Source: Porphyrobacter sp. ULC335 (GTDB lineage Bacteria > Pseudomonadota > Alphaproteobacteria > Sphingomonadales > Sphingomonadaceae). From it: a DNA stretch of 64,000 nt. Below are positions 29,220 to 38,207 of the stretch, in pieces. The notes beneath the pieces are model-generated. The model did no database searches. It was given only the letters and a program-made list of their open reading frames with translations, and was not told the origin of the DNA. Every line of letters begins with the position of its first letter. The stretch's first letter is position 1. The stretch lies in contig NZ_CP078091.1 of assembly GCF_025917005.1 (NCBI RefSeq), forward strand, positions 2,666,001 to 2,730,000. Direction: 5' to 3'. The position numbers and the translations under genes were made by a program.

Positions 29220-30173
29220 TTACCCGCCCCGGCTGACGCCGCACTGCCCCGGCTTGGGCAACCGCCCGGCCTCAGTCAAAGCGGCGGCGGCTTCGCGCGG
29301 GCGGTCGGTGGCGAGGATGTCGACACCCTCCTTGCCAAGCTCGGCATAGCGTTCGTCCGTGCCCAACCGGTCAATCACCGCATCGATTGATCGTGGCGGG
29401 CGGCCGAGGGTGCCGAAAATTACCTCGATGTCCTGCTGGTCAAGTTCGCGGTAGAGTTCCGGTCGGGGCAGGCGCGTGCCGGTAAAGGCCACCATCCGTG
29501 CCTTCGGGATGCCGGCAGCGGCCAGTGCTGCAACGTCACCGGGCGCATCGATCGAAACAGAGAGCAGCATTTCAGGCGCGGCGCGGTGGAGGCTTGCTGC
29601 CTGTTCGACCGAATAGGCGATCAGGACCACGTTGCCGCCCATTCCGGCCTCGCGGATCGCAGCGACCACCTTGTCGATGTTGGCCGATCGCTTGAAGTCG
29701 ATCTGGAGAACGGTGCGCCCCTTGGCCCAGACAAGCGCATCGGCCAGCGTCGGGATCGCATAGGGCGTGATCCATCCCCAGTTGTCTTTCAGTTTCAATC
29801 GGCTGAGCGTGGCCCAATCCTGCGCCGCAGCTTCGCCGGTTCCGGTGGTCGTGCGATCGAGCCGGTCATCGTGAAGCAGGAACAGCACACCGTCCGCGCT
29901 CTGCCCCACATCGACCTCCATGATCGCAGGCACAGCGGCCAGCAGCGCGTCCATCGTCGGAATTGCGTTTTCCGGTAGGCCGGGTGTCGGGCCGCCGCGG
30001 TGCGCGGACACCAGCGTCTGACCGCTCGTCTCGAAACAATCGAGCATGGCGGAAAGGTCGGTTTCCGGCACAAGCCGCCATGCGCCCGCGTCCTGCGCGG
30101 CAAGCGGGCTGGACCAGCCAGCCAATCCTACAAGTCCAAAGGCGAGCCCACGGGCGGCCAATCCGAAATGCAT
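29220..30173 (-). CDS. Secreted glycerophosphodiester phosphodiesterase
   Basis: 317 residues from ATG at 30173, with GGAAG ten bases upstream. The signal peptide MHFGLAARGLAFGLVG... ends near LAAQ (about residue 26). GDPD motifs are SAHRGGPTPGLPENAIP, MEVDVGQSADGVLFLLHDD, LDRTTTGTG and the late TDRP. The enzyme hydrolyses glycerophosphodiesters from lipid breakdown to glycerol-3-phosphate and an alcohol in the periplasm. Convergent with phaZ. Confidence 0.9.
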   Translation of the reverse strand: MHFGLAARGLAFGLVGLAGWSSPLAAQDAGAWRLVPETDLSAMLDCFETSGQTLVSAHRGGPTPGLPENAIPTMDALLAAVPAIMEVDVGQSADGVLFLLHDDRLDRTTTGTGEAAAQDWATLSRLKLKDNWGWITPYAIPTLADALVWAKGRTVLQIDFKRSANIDKVVAAIREAGMGGNVVLIAYSVEQAASLHRAAPEMLLSVSIDAPGDVAALAAAGIPKARMVAFTGTRLPRPELYRELDQQDIEVIFGTLGRPPRSIDAVIDRLGTDERYAELGKEGVDILATDRPREAAAALTEAGRLPKPGQCGVSRGG

Positions 30174-30226
30174 TCTTACTTCCTTGCCCAATAGAGCGGG
30201 TTCGCAACGCGCGCCGGTGTGGTGCG

Positions 30227-31312
30227 TCAGGGCGCGATCACGATGCCCTTTGCAGGGTCGATCTGACCAGCGACCATGGCGGTAAACACCGTACGCGCGG
30301 CATCGAGACCGGCGTGGCGCTCGATCGCCACGGTGCCATCGGCGGCCTTCAGGAACTCGTGCCAAGCAGCGGCGACCAGCCTGCCGCCCTCCTCCGGCCC
30401 GTGCGCCTTGAAAAACGCCACAGCGTGATCGGGCGCGAAGAACAGCGCGGGCTTGGGCCCGGGCAGCGGCGCCCCGCCTCCGCCGAAGGTCGATCGCGCT
30501 TCGATATGGGTCATGCCCACCAGCGCCGAATGGGCGAGCGCAGCGTCAAAGTGGCGATGCACCTGTCCCAGCAATTCCGCGTTTCCCGCAAAATCGACAC
30601 TCACGCTGCGCAGGACAGGCAAGCGCTCCAGATCGTCATAGGCGAGCACCTCATCATACAGCCCCGTCGCGCTGACAAAGCCGACATTGCTTTTCGAGGT
30701 CAGCCCCACCCGCCTGATCCCCGGCGAGGTCTGGCGCGCAACGCTGGCGAGGCCCAGCGCGGTCTTGGACGAGGCGCTGGTGACGATCAGCTGCTCCGTC
30801 CCGAACCAGTCCTGTGCACGCAGGAAGTATTCGATCAGGAAGCCGGTGCGGAATAGCGGGCCGAAGATCATCCGCTCCGCCTCACGCGCGGGATCATGCT
30901 CCGGGTCGGCCGCAAGCCGCGTGTAATTGTTGTAGATCGGGCTCATCGGCTGGCGGTGCGCTGCGGTGTCCATGAAACCGCCTGCGCTGATCCGTCCGGG
31001 GATCACATCAAGATGGCTCGCCATCGGCAGGTAGCCATAGACCCGCTCGCCCTCGGCGATATCCGGATGACGGCTTTCGATCACGCGCGCATGGCCCCAC
31101 ATCGGCACAATGCCCATGCCTTCAGGCGCGGGGAAGAAGTCCCAATATTTGAAGCTGTCCCCAGCCACGGCGTAGGTAACATTGTTCGCGGTGACCGAGA
31201 AACTCTCGATGGCCAATCGCACCGCGCCATCCGGCAGATCGCCAACCGGCACTTCGGCCAAGACGGCATCGGTCAGAGCCGCCTTGCGGACGTGAACCTG
31301 AACAGCATTCAT
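30227..31312 (-). CDS. DUF2855 family protein
   Basis: 361 residues. I chose ATG at 31312; GGAGGGG lies eight bases upstream, while a TTG at 31318 sits almost on top of it. The sequence is quinone-oxidoreductase-like in places (LAIESFSVTANNVTYA, EGERVYGYLPMASH, VTSASSKTALGLAS) but lacks the usual glycine-rich NADPH motif of medium-chain dehydrogenases. This is the DUF2855 pattern. Function unproven; perhaps an oxidoreductase. It begins 28 bp after dnaN ends, on the same strand. Confidence 0.8.
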   Translation of the reverse strand: MNAVQVHVRKAALTDAVLAEVPVGDLPDGAVRLAIESFSVTANNVTYAVAGDSFKYWDFFPAPEGMGIVPMWGHARVIESRHPDIAEGERVYGYLPMASHLDVIPGRISAGGFMDTAAHRQPMSPIYNNYTRLAADPEHDPAREAERMIFGPLFRTGFLIEYFLRAQDWFGTEQLIVTSASSKTALGLASVARQTSPGIRRVGLTSKSNVGFVSATGLYDEVLAYDDLERLPVLRSVSVDFAGNAELLGQVHRHFDAALAHSALVGMTHIEARSTFGGGGAPLPGPKPALFFAPDHAVAFFKAHGPEEGGRLVAAAWHEFLKAADGTVAIERHAGLDAARTVFTAMVAGQIDPAKGIVIAP

Positions 31313-31340
31313 GGGCAATTCCCCTCCTAGGCGGCGGGGA

Positions 31341-32468
31341 TCACACCCGCATCGGCATCAGCACATAGAGCGCGCGGGCCTGTTCGTTCTCGCGGATCAG
31401 CGTCGGCGCGCCTGCATCGGCCAAGTGGAGCTCCACCGTGTCGCTGTCGATCTGGCCGAGGATGTCCTTGAGGTAATTCGCGTTGAAGCCGATCTCCAGC
31501 GCTTCGGCGCGGTAATCGGCAGCGATTTCCTCTGCGGCGGTCCCGTTGTCGGGCGAGGTGACGGACAGCGTCACGCGGTCCTGATCCAGCCCGATCTTCA
31601 CCGCGCGGGTCTTTTCGGTGGCGATGGTCGCCACGCGGTCAACACCCGAGAAGAACAGCTTGGGATCGACCTTCAGCAGCTTGTCATTCGCGGTCGGGAT
31701 GACGCGGCTGTAATCGGGGAAGGTGCCGTCGATCAGCTTGCTGGTGAGCACCACGCCGCCCTCGCCGCCCATCGTGAAGCGGATCTTGCTGGCGCTGAGG
31801 TCGATCAGCACGTTGCTATCGAGCGCCTCGTCCAGAAGTTTGCGCAGTTCGCCCACGGCTTTGCGCGGCACGATCACGTCGGGCATCCCGGCAGCGCCTT
31901 CGGGGCGCGGCACGGTGAAGCGGGCGAGACGGTGGCCATCGGTGGCCGCGGCCTTGAGCAGCGGCTCGTCCTCGTCGGTCACGTGCAGGAAAATGCCGTT
32001 GAGATAGTAGCGCGTTTCCTCGGTTGAGATCGCGAAGCGGGTTCGGTCGATCAGTTCGGCCAGAAGCCGCGCCGGCAATTCAAAGCTGGTCGGCAGGTCG
32101 CCTTCGACAATCACCGGGAAGTCGTCACGCGGCAGCGTCGGCAGCTTGAAGTTCGAACGGCCGGCCTTGACCTCGAGACGGTTGTCGCTGGTGGTGAGGC
32201 TGACCTGGCTCCCCTCGGGCAGCTTGCGCGCAATGTCGAACAGCAGGTGTGCCGACACGGTGATGGCACCGGCCTGATCGACCGAGGCGGCAGCCATGGT
32301 TTCAACGACCTGCAGATCGAGATCGGTCGCCATGACCCGCACAGAACCGCCATCGCTGGCGTCGATCAGCACGTTGGAAAGGATGGGAATCGTATTGCGG
32401 CGCTCCACCACGGATTGAACATGGGAAAGGCACCGCAGCAGCGTCGCGCGTTCGATCGTGGCCTTCAT
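31341..32468 (-). CDS. dnaN: DNA polymerase III beta sliding clamp
   Basis: 375 residues, normal length. Starts MKATIERATLLRCLSHVQSVVERRNTIPIL with the conserved clamp features, including LPTLPRDDFPVI and the C-terminal MPMRV that forms part of the partner-binding pocket. It tethers the replicative polymerase and other repair enzymes to DNA. There is no dnaA or recF beside it; that separation is common in this group. A DUF2855 gene follows within 28 bp. Confidence 0.97.
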   Translation of the reverse strand: MKATIERATLLRCLSHVQSVVERRNTIPILSNVLIDASDGGSVRVMATDLDLQVVETMAAASVDQAGAITVSAHLLFDIARKLPEGSQVSLTTSDNRLEVKAGRSNFKLPTLPRDDFPVIVEGDLPTSFELPARLLAELIDRTRFAISTEETRYYLNGIFLHVTDEDEPLLKAAATDGHRLARFTVPRPEGAAGMPDVIVPRKAVGELRKLLDEALDSNVLIDLSASKIRFTMGGEGGVVLTSKLIDGTFPDYSRVIPTANDKLLKVDPKLFFSGVDRVATIATEKTRAVKIGLDQDRVTLSVTSPDNGTAAEEIAADYRAEALEIGFNANYLKDILGQIDSDTVELHLADAGAPTLIRENEQARALYVLMPMRV

Positions 32469-32656
32469 CGCTAGTCCCTATCGGTCCTGTATATGGCAGA
32501 GGGGCAAAGGAATCGCCCTCAAGCGCCGGAAAAGTGCCTGAAACCTTAGCGCGCACCACGGTACGGGCAAGCTGGCGACTTGGCGAGGGGCGACTCCGTT
32601 GGGGATAAGGGAGGGTCCGTGGCTATTGGCGGGCGCTTTGCAGTTCGCGCCGGCGA

Positions 32657-33205
32657 CTATCCGCCGAAAAGCTGACTATAGACCGACACGATCTTCCCCG
32701 CACTGGCCAGATAGGTCGACAGCAGAACGAGATTGGCTTCGCCCTTGGGTTCGAAGTTCATCTCCCTTTCGTCGAAATAGCTGAACAGGAAATCGATCCC
32801 GGCATCGGTGACCCCTTCCTTCGAGAAGTAAGGCACTTGGGTATCGCTGCTGAGAAACACCATCGCATCAATCGCGGAATTCAGGGTGGTGATGGGGTAT
32901 CCGGTCTTGTCCAGCCGATCACCGGCCTCCAGCACGATCGCGTTGGCCACGGCAAAGTTGATATAGGCGTCATGCTTGGCTGGGGCGACGTCAGTCTTGA
33001 CTGCGCATTCCTTTGCCAGCGCCATGATCTTTTCGGTGGTTTGCGCCCCGCTGTCATTGGCCAGCATTTCATCGACAAGCTGGCTTTGGAGAGCCTCGGG
33101 CATGCCAAGCCCCACGCAGTCCTCCTGAGCGGGGGTCAGCGCCTGGGCAGGAGCCATGGGCACCAGGGCAAGCACCGCGAACGCCGCGGTCATGATCGAC
33201 TTCAT
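32657..33205 (-). CDS. Small secreted protein of unknown function (A)
   Basis: 182 residues from ATG at 33205. The signal peptide MKSIMTAAFAVLALVPMAPAQA is clear. The mature part is helical with two cysteines (about 29 and 67) that could form a disulfide. It follows fabG by 37 bp. It shows weak overall resemblance to the secreted protein between fabG and fabD (C-x-x-x-x-D spacing, a central AIDA motif, a terminal Leu-Ala-rich helix), suggesting an old duplication. No known family recognised. Confidence 0.7.
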   Translation of the reverse strand: MKSIMTAAFAVLALVPMAPAQALTPAQEDCVGLGMPEALQSQLVDEMLANDSGAQTTEKIMALAKECAVKTDVAPAKHDAYINFAVANAIVLEAGDRLDKTGYPITTLNSAIDAMVFLSSDTQVPYFSKEGVTDAGIDFLFSYFDEREMNFEPKGEANLVLLSTYLASAGKIVSVYSQLFGG

Positions 33206-33242
33206 CTTTGTACCCCCCCAATCAGCACGGCCCGTGCCGCCG

Positions 33243-34007
33243 TTAGCCCAGCATTGCCATCCCGCCATTCACGTGGAGGGTCTCGCCCGTCACGTAAGCT
33301 GCCTCGCGACTGGCGAGGAAGGCGACCGCAGCGCCGATTTCCGCGCCCTCGCCCATCCGGCCCATCGGGATGCGGCCATTGATCGCGGCCTGCTGCTTTT
33401 CGTCGAGCGCAGCGGTCATCGCGGTACGGATGAAGCCCGGGGCGACGCAGTTCGCAGTGATCCCGCGGCTGGCGACTTCCTGCGCGAAGGCCTTGGTCAT
33501 GCCGGTCAGACCTGCCTTGGCCGCACAATAGTTCATCTGCCCGGGATTACCGGTCGCGCCGACAACGCTGGTGATGTTGATGATGCGTCCGAAGCGCGCC
33601 TTCATCATCGGCTTGGCGGCGGCGCGCATCAGGCGGAAGCTGGCTTCGAGGTTGATGCGGATCACCTGATCCCATTCATCATCCTTCATCCGCATGCCCA
33701 GATTATCGCGGGTGATGCCGGCATTGTTGACCAGCACGTCCATCGTGCCGAGCGTATCGAGCATCGCAGGGATCAGCTCTTCGACCTGCGTGGTGTTGCC
33801 CAGATCGCAGGTGATTTCCACGTGCCCATCGTGGTCATGATGCGGATAGGCCTCGTTCAGCTCGTCACGGAAGGCGCGCAGCTTGGCCGCGTTCGATCCC
33901 GAAAGCGCAAGGCGAGCGCCCTGGCTGGCGAGCGCATGGGCAATCGACGAGCCGATCCCGCCCGATGCTCCGGTAACCAGCGCGTTCATGCCCTTGAGTG
34001 AAAACAT
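33243..34007 (-). CDS. fabG: 3-oxoacyl-ACP reductase FabG
   Basis: 254 residues. Short-chain dehydrogenase features: NADP motif VTGASGGIGSSIA, VNNAGITRDN, the catalytic serine in NITSVVGATGNPGQ and YCAAKAG tyrosine-lysine pair, then the NCVAPGFIRT segment diagnostic of FabG. It reduces beta-ketoacyl-ACP in fatty acid elongation. Usual length is 245-250. Located two genes after fabD, with a secreted-protein gene between them, all on the minus strand with gaps under 20 bp. Confidence 0.95.
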   Translation of the reverse strand: MFSLKGMNALVTGASGGIGSSIAHALASQGARLALSGSNAAKLRAFRDELNEAYPHHDHDGHVEITCDLGNTTQVEELIPAMLDTLGTMDVLVNNAGITRDNLGMRMKDDEWDQVIRINLEASFRLMRAAAKPMMKARFGRIINITSVVGATGNPGQMNYCAAKAGLTGMTKAFAQEVASRGITANCVAPGFIRTAMTAALDEKQQAAINGRIPMGRMGEGAEIGAAVAFLASREAAYVTGETLHVNGGMAMLG

Positions 34008-34022
34008 CGTGGTCAGCTCCCG

Positions 34023-34604
34023 TTACATCGCAGCAAACTGGCGGGCACTGGCGCGCTGCATCGCCTTGGCGGCAAGATAGACGCCGACGAGCTCGGCCTT
34101 GTCCAGATCAAGTCCGACGCCGGTTTCCAGAATAAAGCTGCCGAAGATATCGACGTTCTGGTCACTCACGGTGTCCGCGTCGCCAGCCATGCCGGCACCC
34201 AGCTGTTGTTCGAGCGCCGCCCAAAGGTCGGACCGGTCACCGGTCGCGAGTGCAGCGTCGATCGCTGCCATCTCGTCTTCCGTCAGCTTGTCGTTGCGCA
34301 GGAAACCCGCTTCCATCAGGCGCCCGAATTCGAACAGCAATGCGGGCTGCAGTTCAGCCTCGCTCCAGTCAAGCTGCGCGGCGCATGCCGAAGCGGTGGT
34401 TGTCACCAGCTCGGCAAGCCTCGCCAGCGCGGGATCTTCGCCCGTGCCGAGAATGTTGACCGTGCCGATCAGACCATTCAGCTCAGCCCGCTGCGCGGCG
34501 GTATAAGTCTTTTCGAGGCACGCAAGCTCACCCGTATCGCCTGCAGCGGCAGGAGAAGCCAGCGTCAGGGCAGCACCGGCCAGAAAAAGCATTCCACGCA
34601 TCAC
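34023..34604 (-). CDS. Small secreted protein of unknown function (B)
   Basis: 193 residues, start ATG at 34604 (MMRGMLFLAGAALTLASPAAAG gives a signal peptide). The mature protein is acidic and helical with two cysteines near residues 29 and 74. The start overlaps the fabD stop by 4 bp and the stop is 15 bp from fabG, so it is embedded in the fatty-acid operon. Weakly similar to protein A downstream of fabG. No family recognised. Confidence 0.7.
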   Translation of the reverse strand: MMRGMLFLAGAALTLASPAAAGDTGELACLEKTYTAAQRAELNGLIGTVNILGTGEDPALARLAELVTTTASACAAQLDWSEAELQPALLFEFGRLMEAGFLRNDKLTEDEMAAIDAALATGDRSDLWAALEQQLGAGMAGDADTVSDQNVDIFGSFILETGVGLDLDKAELVGVYLAAKAMQRASARQFAAM

Positions 34605-35539
34605 GTCATCTCCTTCGCGAAGGCCTCAATATCCTGCATGGTCACAAGGCTCGTCACCTGCGCCTCCTTGTCGGTGCGGCTGACCATCGGCCCGACCACC
34701 TTGCCGCCCAGTTCGACGAAGCTTTCCACGCCATCGGCCCGCATGGCAAGCACGCTTTCGCGCCAGCGCACGCGGCCAGTCACCTGCTCGACCAGCAGTG
34801 CACGTTCGGCATCGGGGTCGGTCAGGGCAGCAGCGGTGACGTTGGCATAAAGCGGGAGGGCAAAGGCCTCTATCAGCGTACCAGCCAGAGCCTCGGCCAT
34901 GCGGTCTGCCGCCGGTTGCATAAGCGAGCAGTGGAAAGGGGCTGACACGGGAAGCAGCACGCCGCGCTTGATCTCGAAATCCTTGACCAGCGCAATCGCG
35001 CGCTCAATCGCGCCCTTGTGCCCCGATATGACGACCTGCGAGGGGTCATTGTCATTGGCTACTTCGCAGATCTCACCCTGTGCCGCCGCAGCAGCGAGCG
35101 CGCTTGCCTTTTCGATATCGGCCCCCAGCAATGCCGCCATCGCGCCTTCGCCGACCGGAACCGCCGCCTGCATCGCCTGACCGCGCAATTTGAGCAGCCG
35201 TGCAGTGGTCGCCAGATCGAACGCGGCGACCGCGCAGAGCGCGGTGTATTCACCCAGCGAATGGCCCGCTACGCAATCGGCCGTCATATTGGTCGCCAGC
35301 CCAAAGTCCCGCGCCAGCACCCGCTGGGTCGCGATCGCATTGGCCATGATCGCAGGCTGCGCGTTCTCGGTGAGGGTCAGCTCTTCTTCCGGCCCGCCAA
35401 ACATCAGCACCGAAAGCTTCTGCTTCAGCGCCTCGTCCACCTCGCCGAACACGTCGCGCGCCGCTGCGCTCGCTTCGGCGAGCTCCGCGCCCATGCCGAT
35501 TTTCTGGCTGCCTTGACCCGGAAAAATGAACGCGCGCAT
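34601..35539 (-). CDS. fabD: Malonyl-CoA:ACP transacylase FabD
   Basis: 312 residues, standard length. Starts MRAFIFPGQGSQKIGMG; the catalytic serine is S94 in AGHSLGEYTAL, and the histidine lies in SAPFHCSLM. It transfers malonyl groups from CoA to acyl carrier protein. First gene of a four-gene run with two secreted proteins and fabG. Confidence 0.95.
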   Translation of the reverse strand: MRAFIFPGQGSQKIGMGAELAEASAAARDVFGEVDEALKQKLSVLMFGGPEEELTLTENAQPAIMANAIATQRVLARDFGLATNMTADCVAGHSLGEYTALCAVAAFDLATTARLLKLRGQAMQAAVPVGEGAMAALLGADIEKASALAAAAAQGEICEVANDNDPSQVVISGHKGAIERAIALVKDFEIKRGVLLPVSAPFHCSLMQPAADRMAEALAGTLIEAFALPLYANVTAAALTDPDAERALLVEQVTGRVRWRESVLAMRADGVESFVELGGKVVGPMVSRTDKEAQVTSLVTMQDIEAFAKEMT

Positions 35540-35573
35540 CGACGACCCTCTTTATGAGTTTTGGGGCGCGCCG

Positions 35574-36404
35574 TTACGTCCGGGCGGGCGGGCTGGCAAG
35601 GCCGAAGGGCACAACCCTGTTGGCAGATGTATGCCCGATCAGCGCGCGGCCGAGATAGGGGATGCCCGCGCGGGCGCACCAGAAACGGGCGATGTCTTCC
35701 TCGCTCTGGCCGAATTCGACGTAGTTTTCCGGCACATCGGTGACCGAACCGAGCCGCAGTCCGGCAAGGCGTGGCAATGTTCCGGCAAGGTGGAAGAACA
35801 TCCGGTCGATGGCATAAAGATGTTCGGCCACTTCCTCGACCATCACCACATGACCGGTAAGGTCAGGCATCATTGGCGTGCCCGCGATCATGGCGAGCGT
35901 GATGAGGTTGAAGGCCGCCGCAGGCGTCGTGCCATCAAGGCTCGGCTCGACGCCGCTGGTATCGCCTCCCAGCCACTTGAGCACCCGCCGGATCGCCTCG
36001 CGCCCGCCTTCCGACCGCGCACTGACCGGCATGGAGCCATGCACGCTCTGGCCGATCCCGGCGCGGTAGAGCGCGGCGAGAAGATAGCCTGCATCGGAAA
36101 AGCCGACATAGGTCTTGGCCCGCGCCGCAGCGTTCATCTGCGCAACGGCAGCTTCGGCGATCCGGTTCGAACCATAACCGCCCTTGGCAAACCACACGAC
36201 GTCGAAGGCGGGATCATTGGCGCATTCGAGCAGTGCGGTCAGGCGCCGCAGGTCATCGCCTGCAAAATGCCCTTCCCGCTCGAAACACTGGTCGTGAAAG
36301 GTCACGCGGTGTCTGGGGAACTCGGCAGCAACCAGCTGTTCGAGTGCTGTCTGATGATCGCGGGTGATCGGCGTGGCTGGCGCACAGATGGCGATATTCG
36401 TCAT
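35574..36404 (-). CDS. ldcA: LD-carboxypeptidase, S66 family
   Basis: 276 residues from ATG at 36404 (MTNIAICAPATPIT). S66 pattern: FAKGGYGSNRI, the nucleophile serine in VGFSDAGYL, a glutamate in MVEEVAEHLYAID and the late IGHT histidine. This cytoplasmic enzyme removes the terminal D-alanine from murein tetrapeptides during wall recycling. It is divergent from a Mur ligase gene across 56 bp; the ligase would use the tripeptide product. Confidence 0.88.
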   Translation of the reverse strand: MTNIAICAPATPITRDHQTALEQLVAAEFPRHRVTFHDQCFEREGHFAGDDLRRLTALLECANDPAFDVVWFAKGGYGSNRIAEAAVAQMNAAARAKTYVGFSDAGYLLAALYRAGIGQSVHGSMPVSARSEGGREAIRRVLKWLGGDTSGVEPSLDGTTPAAAFNLITLAMIAGTPMMPDLTGHVVMVEEVAEHLYAIDRMFFHLAGTLPRLAGLRLGSVTDVPENYVEFGQSEEDIARFWCARAGIPYLGRALIGHTSANRVVPFGLASPPART

Positions 36405-36460
36405 GGCGCCCAGCCTATGGCGCTTGTCAGGGGGCGCGCAAGCCAATAACCAAGCTGGAT

Positions 36461-37888
36461 ATGGATAATGGGGTCAAGGCCGGGTCGTTTTCACAACGCC
36501 CGCTGTTCTTCTGCGGCATCGGCGGGTCCGGGATGTTGCCGCTGGCGCAGATCGCGCACGGGCTTGGCCATCCGGTCGCAGGCTCGGATCGCAGCCGCGA
36601 CCAGGGCCGCAGTCCCGAAAAGTTCGCCTGGCTCGAAGCTAATGGCTTTGCGCTGTACCCGCAGGACGGAAGCGGCGTGACTTCGGCCAATCAGGTGTTG
36701 GTCGCCTCGGCCGCGATCGAGGATACCGTGCCCGAAGTCGCCCGCGCCAAAGCGCTGGGCTGCGAACGAATGAGCCGCGCCGAACTGCTCTCGCGCCTGT
36801 TCAACGCAGCCGATTTCTCGGTCGCGGTGGGAGGGACCTCGGGCAAGTCGACCGTGACGGGAATGATCGCCTGGATCCTCTCCGAAGTCGGTCACCAACC
36901 GACAGTGATGAACGGCGCGGTGATGAAGAACTTCGTCTCCGCTTCCAACCCCTTCACCAGTGCGCGGATCGGATCGCGCGAATTGTTTGTCAGCGAAGTG
37001 GATGAAAGCGACGGGTCGATCGCGCTCTACCGGCCGACGATCGGCGTGCTGCTGAATGTCAGCCTCGATCACAAGAGCATCGAGGAGCTCAGGGTGCTGT
37101 TCGGCGATTACGTCGGGACGGCAGGAACTGCGGTGATCAATTGCGACAGTCCGGAGGCTGGATATCTGGTCCCGCGTGCCGGAGCGAAAGTGACATTCGG
37201 CATCAAGGCGCGTGGTGTCGACATTACTGTGGATCCGGATTCCATCGACCAGAGCGAACTCGGCATCCGTGCGGCCGTCGTCAACAACCGCAATCGCGAG
37301 GTCTTTCCGCTGATCCTGCCAATGCCGGGGCTGCACAACCTTTCAAACGCGCTGGCGGCCATAGCCGCGGCGAGCGCGGCGGGGATCAGTGTCGGCCATG
37401 CCGCCTATGCATTGCGCAGCTTCAAGGGACTGGCGCGGCGGTTCGATGTGATCGGCACCTCGCCTTCGGGGACTACGGTGATCGACGATTTCGGGCATAA
37501 CCCCGAGAAATGCGCCGCCACCCTTCGCACCTTGAAGGCGACACAGGGCCGGGTCATCGCTTTCTTCCAGCCTCATGGCTACGGACCCTTACGGCAAATG
37601 GGTGCCGAGCTGGCGCAGACCTTTGCGCGCGAGCTTGGGCCGGACGACATCACGATCCTGTGCGATCCTGTCTACTTTGGCGGCACGGTCGATCGCAGCG
37701 AGGGGAGCGGCCGGATTGTCGGTCTCATCAACTCCGCCGGGGGGCATGCCGAACACATCCCCGACCGCGCCGACTGCGGTGAGCGCATCATCGCGCTTGC
37801 CCGCCCGGGTGACCGGGTCGTGGTGATGGGTGCGCGTGACGACACTTTGACGGAGTTCGCGCGATCGATCCTCGCCCGCCTGACCTGA
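36461..37888 (+). CDS. mpl: Mur ligase (Mpl-like; murein tripeptide recycling)
   Basis: 475 residues. The N-terminal Rossmann site CGIGGSGMLPLAQIAHGLGH is of the MurC/Mpl type, the ATP loop reads GGTSGKSTVTG, and SEVDESDGSI, NVSLDHKS and DDFGHNPEK follow in order. Mpl joins recycled tripeptide to UDP-MurNAc; MurC adds alanine. The LD-carboxypeptidase partner upstream and the lone location away from a dcw cluster favour Mpl. MurC is the alternative. Start ATG at 36461. Confidence 0.8.
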   Translation: MDNGVKAGSFSQRPLFFCGIGGSGMLPLAQIAHGLGHPVAGSDRSRDQGRSPEKFAWLEANGFALYPQDGSGVTSANQVLVASAAIEDTVPEVARAKALGCERMSRAELLSRLFNAADFSVAVGGTSGKSTVTGMIAWILSEVGHQPTVMNGAVMKNFVSASNPFTSARIGSRELFVSEVDESDGSIALYRPTIGVLLNVSLDHKSIEELRVLFGDYVGTAGTAVINCDSPEAGYLVPRAGAKVTFGIKARGVDITVDPDSIDQSELGIRAAVVNNRNREVFPLILPMPGLHNLSNALAAIAAASAAGISVGHAAYALRSFKGLARRFDVIGTSPSGTTVIDDFGHNPEKCAATLRTLKATQGRVIAFFQPHGYGPLRQMGAELAQTFARELGPDDITILCDPVYFGGTVDRSEGSGRIVGLINSAGGHAEHIPDRADCGERIIALARPGDRVVVMGARDDTLTEFARSILARLT

Positions 37889-37932
37889 GTCTCTACGCCC
37901 GCGCCGCGCGCCACGCCTGGAGGATGCTGGGG

Positions 37933-38172
37933 GTGCTCGCACTGGCGGTGCTGCTGGTGGTGGGAGTTGACCGGTTCTATGGTCATTCCACAATCGCCTT
38001 TGCGGCGGCTATCATGTTGCTGATCATCGCCAATGTGCCGATGCGGCGCTTCAATTGTCCTCGCTGCGGCAAGAATGCGTTCTTCCGCGGGGTCTTCGTC
38101 GTACCCTGGCCCAATCGCACCTGCACGCGCTGCGGCCTCGATCTTGGCGAGGCCCATTCCCAAAATCGCTGA
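37933..38172 (+). CDS. Small membrane protein with zinc-ribbon
   Basis: About 79 residues from GTG at 37933, which has GGAGG nine bases upstream; an ATG at 37924 directly abuts that ribosome site and is less likely. Two hydrophobic segments are followed by two CxxC knuckles (CPRCGKN and CTRCGLD) that should bind one zinc in the cytoplasm. Unknown role. It lies between the Mur ligase and an acyl-CoA synthetase on the same strand. Confidence 0.65.
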   Translation: MLALAVLLVVGVDRFYGHSTIAFAAAIMLLIIANVPMRRFNCPRCGKNAFFRGVFVVPWPNRTCTRCGLDLGEAHSQNR

Positions 38173-38207
38173 TGGCTGAGGAGGCTATGCGAGGCTAGTT
38201 TGCGGCC

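Noticed and set aside
32600..32608. DnaA-box-like TTATCCCCA upstream of dnaN
   Set aside because: One mismatch to TTATCCACA and no second copy nearby; a single degenerate 9-mer is expected by chance, so I do not call an origin.
36461..37888. dcw cell-division cluster, from the Mur-ligase hit
   Set aside because: Neighbours are LD-carboxypeptidase, a zinc-ribbon protein and an acyl-CoA synthetase, not fts or other mur genes.
37924..38172. ATG at 37924 as the start of the zinc-ribbon gene
   Set aside because: The only ribosome site (GGAGG at 37919-37923) directly touches this ATG; GTG at 37933 has normal spacing.
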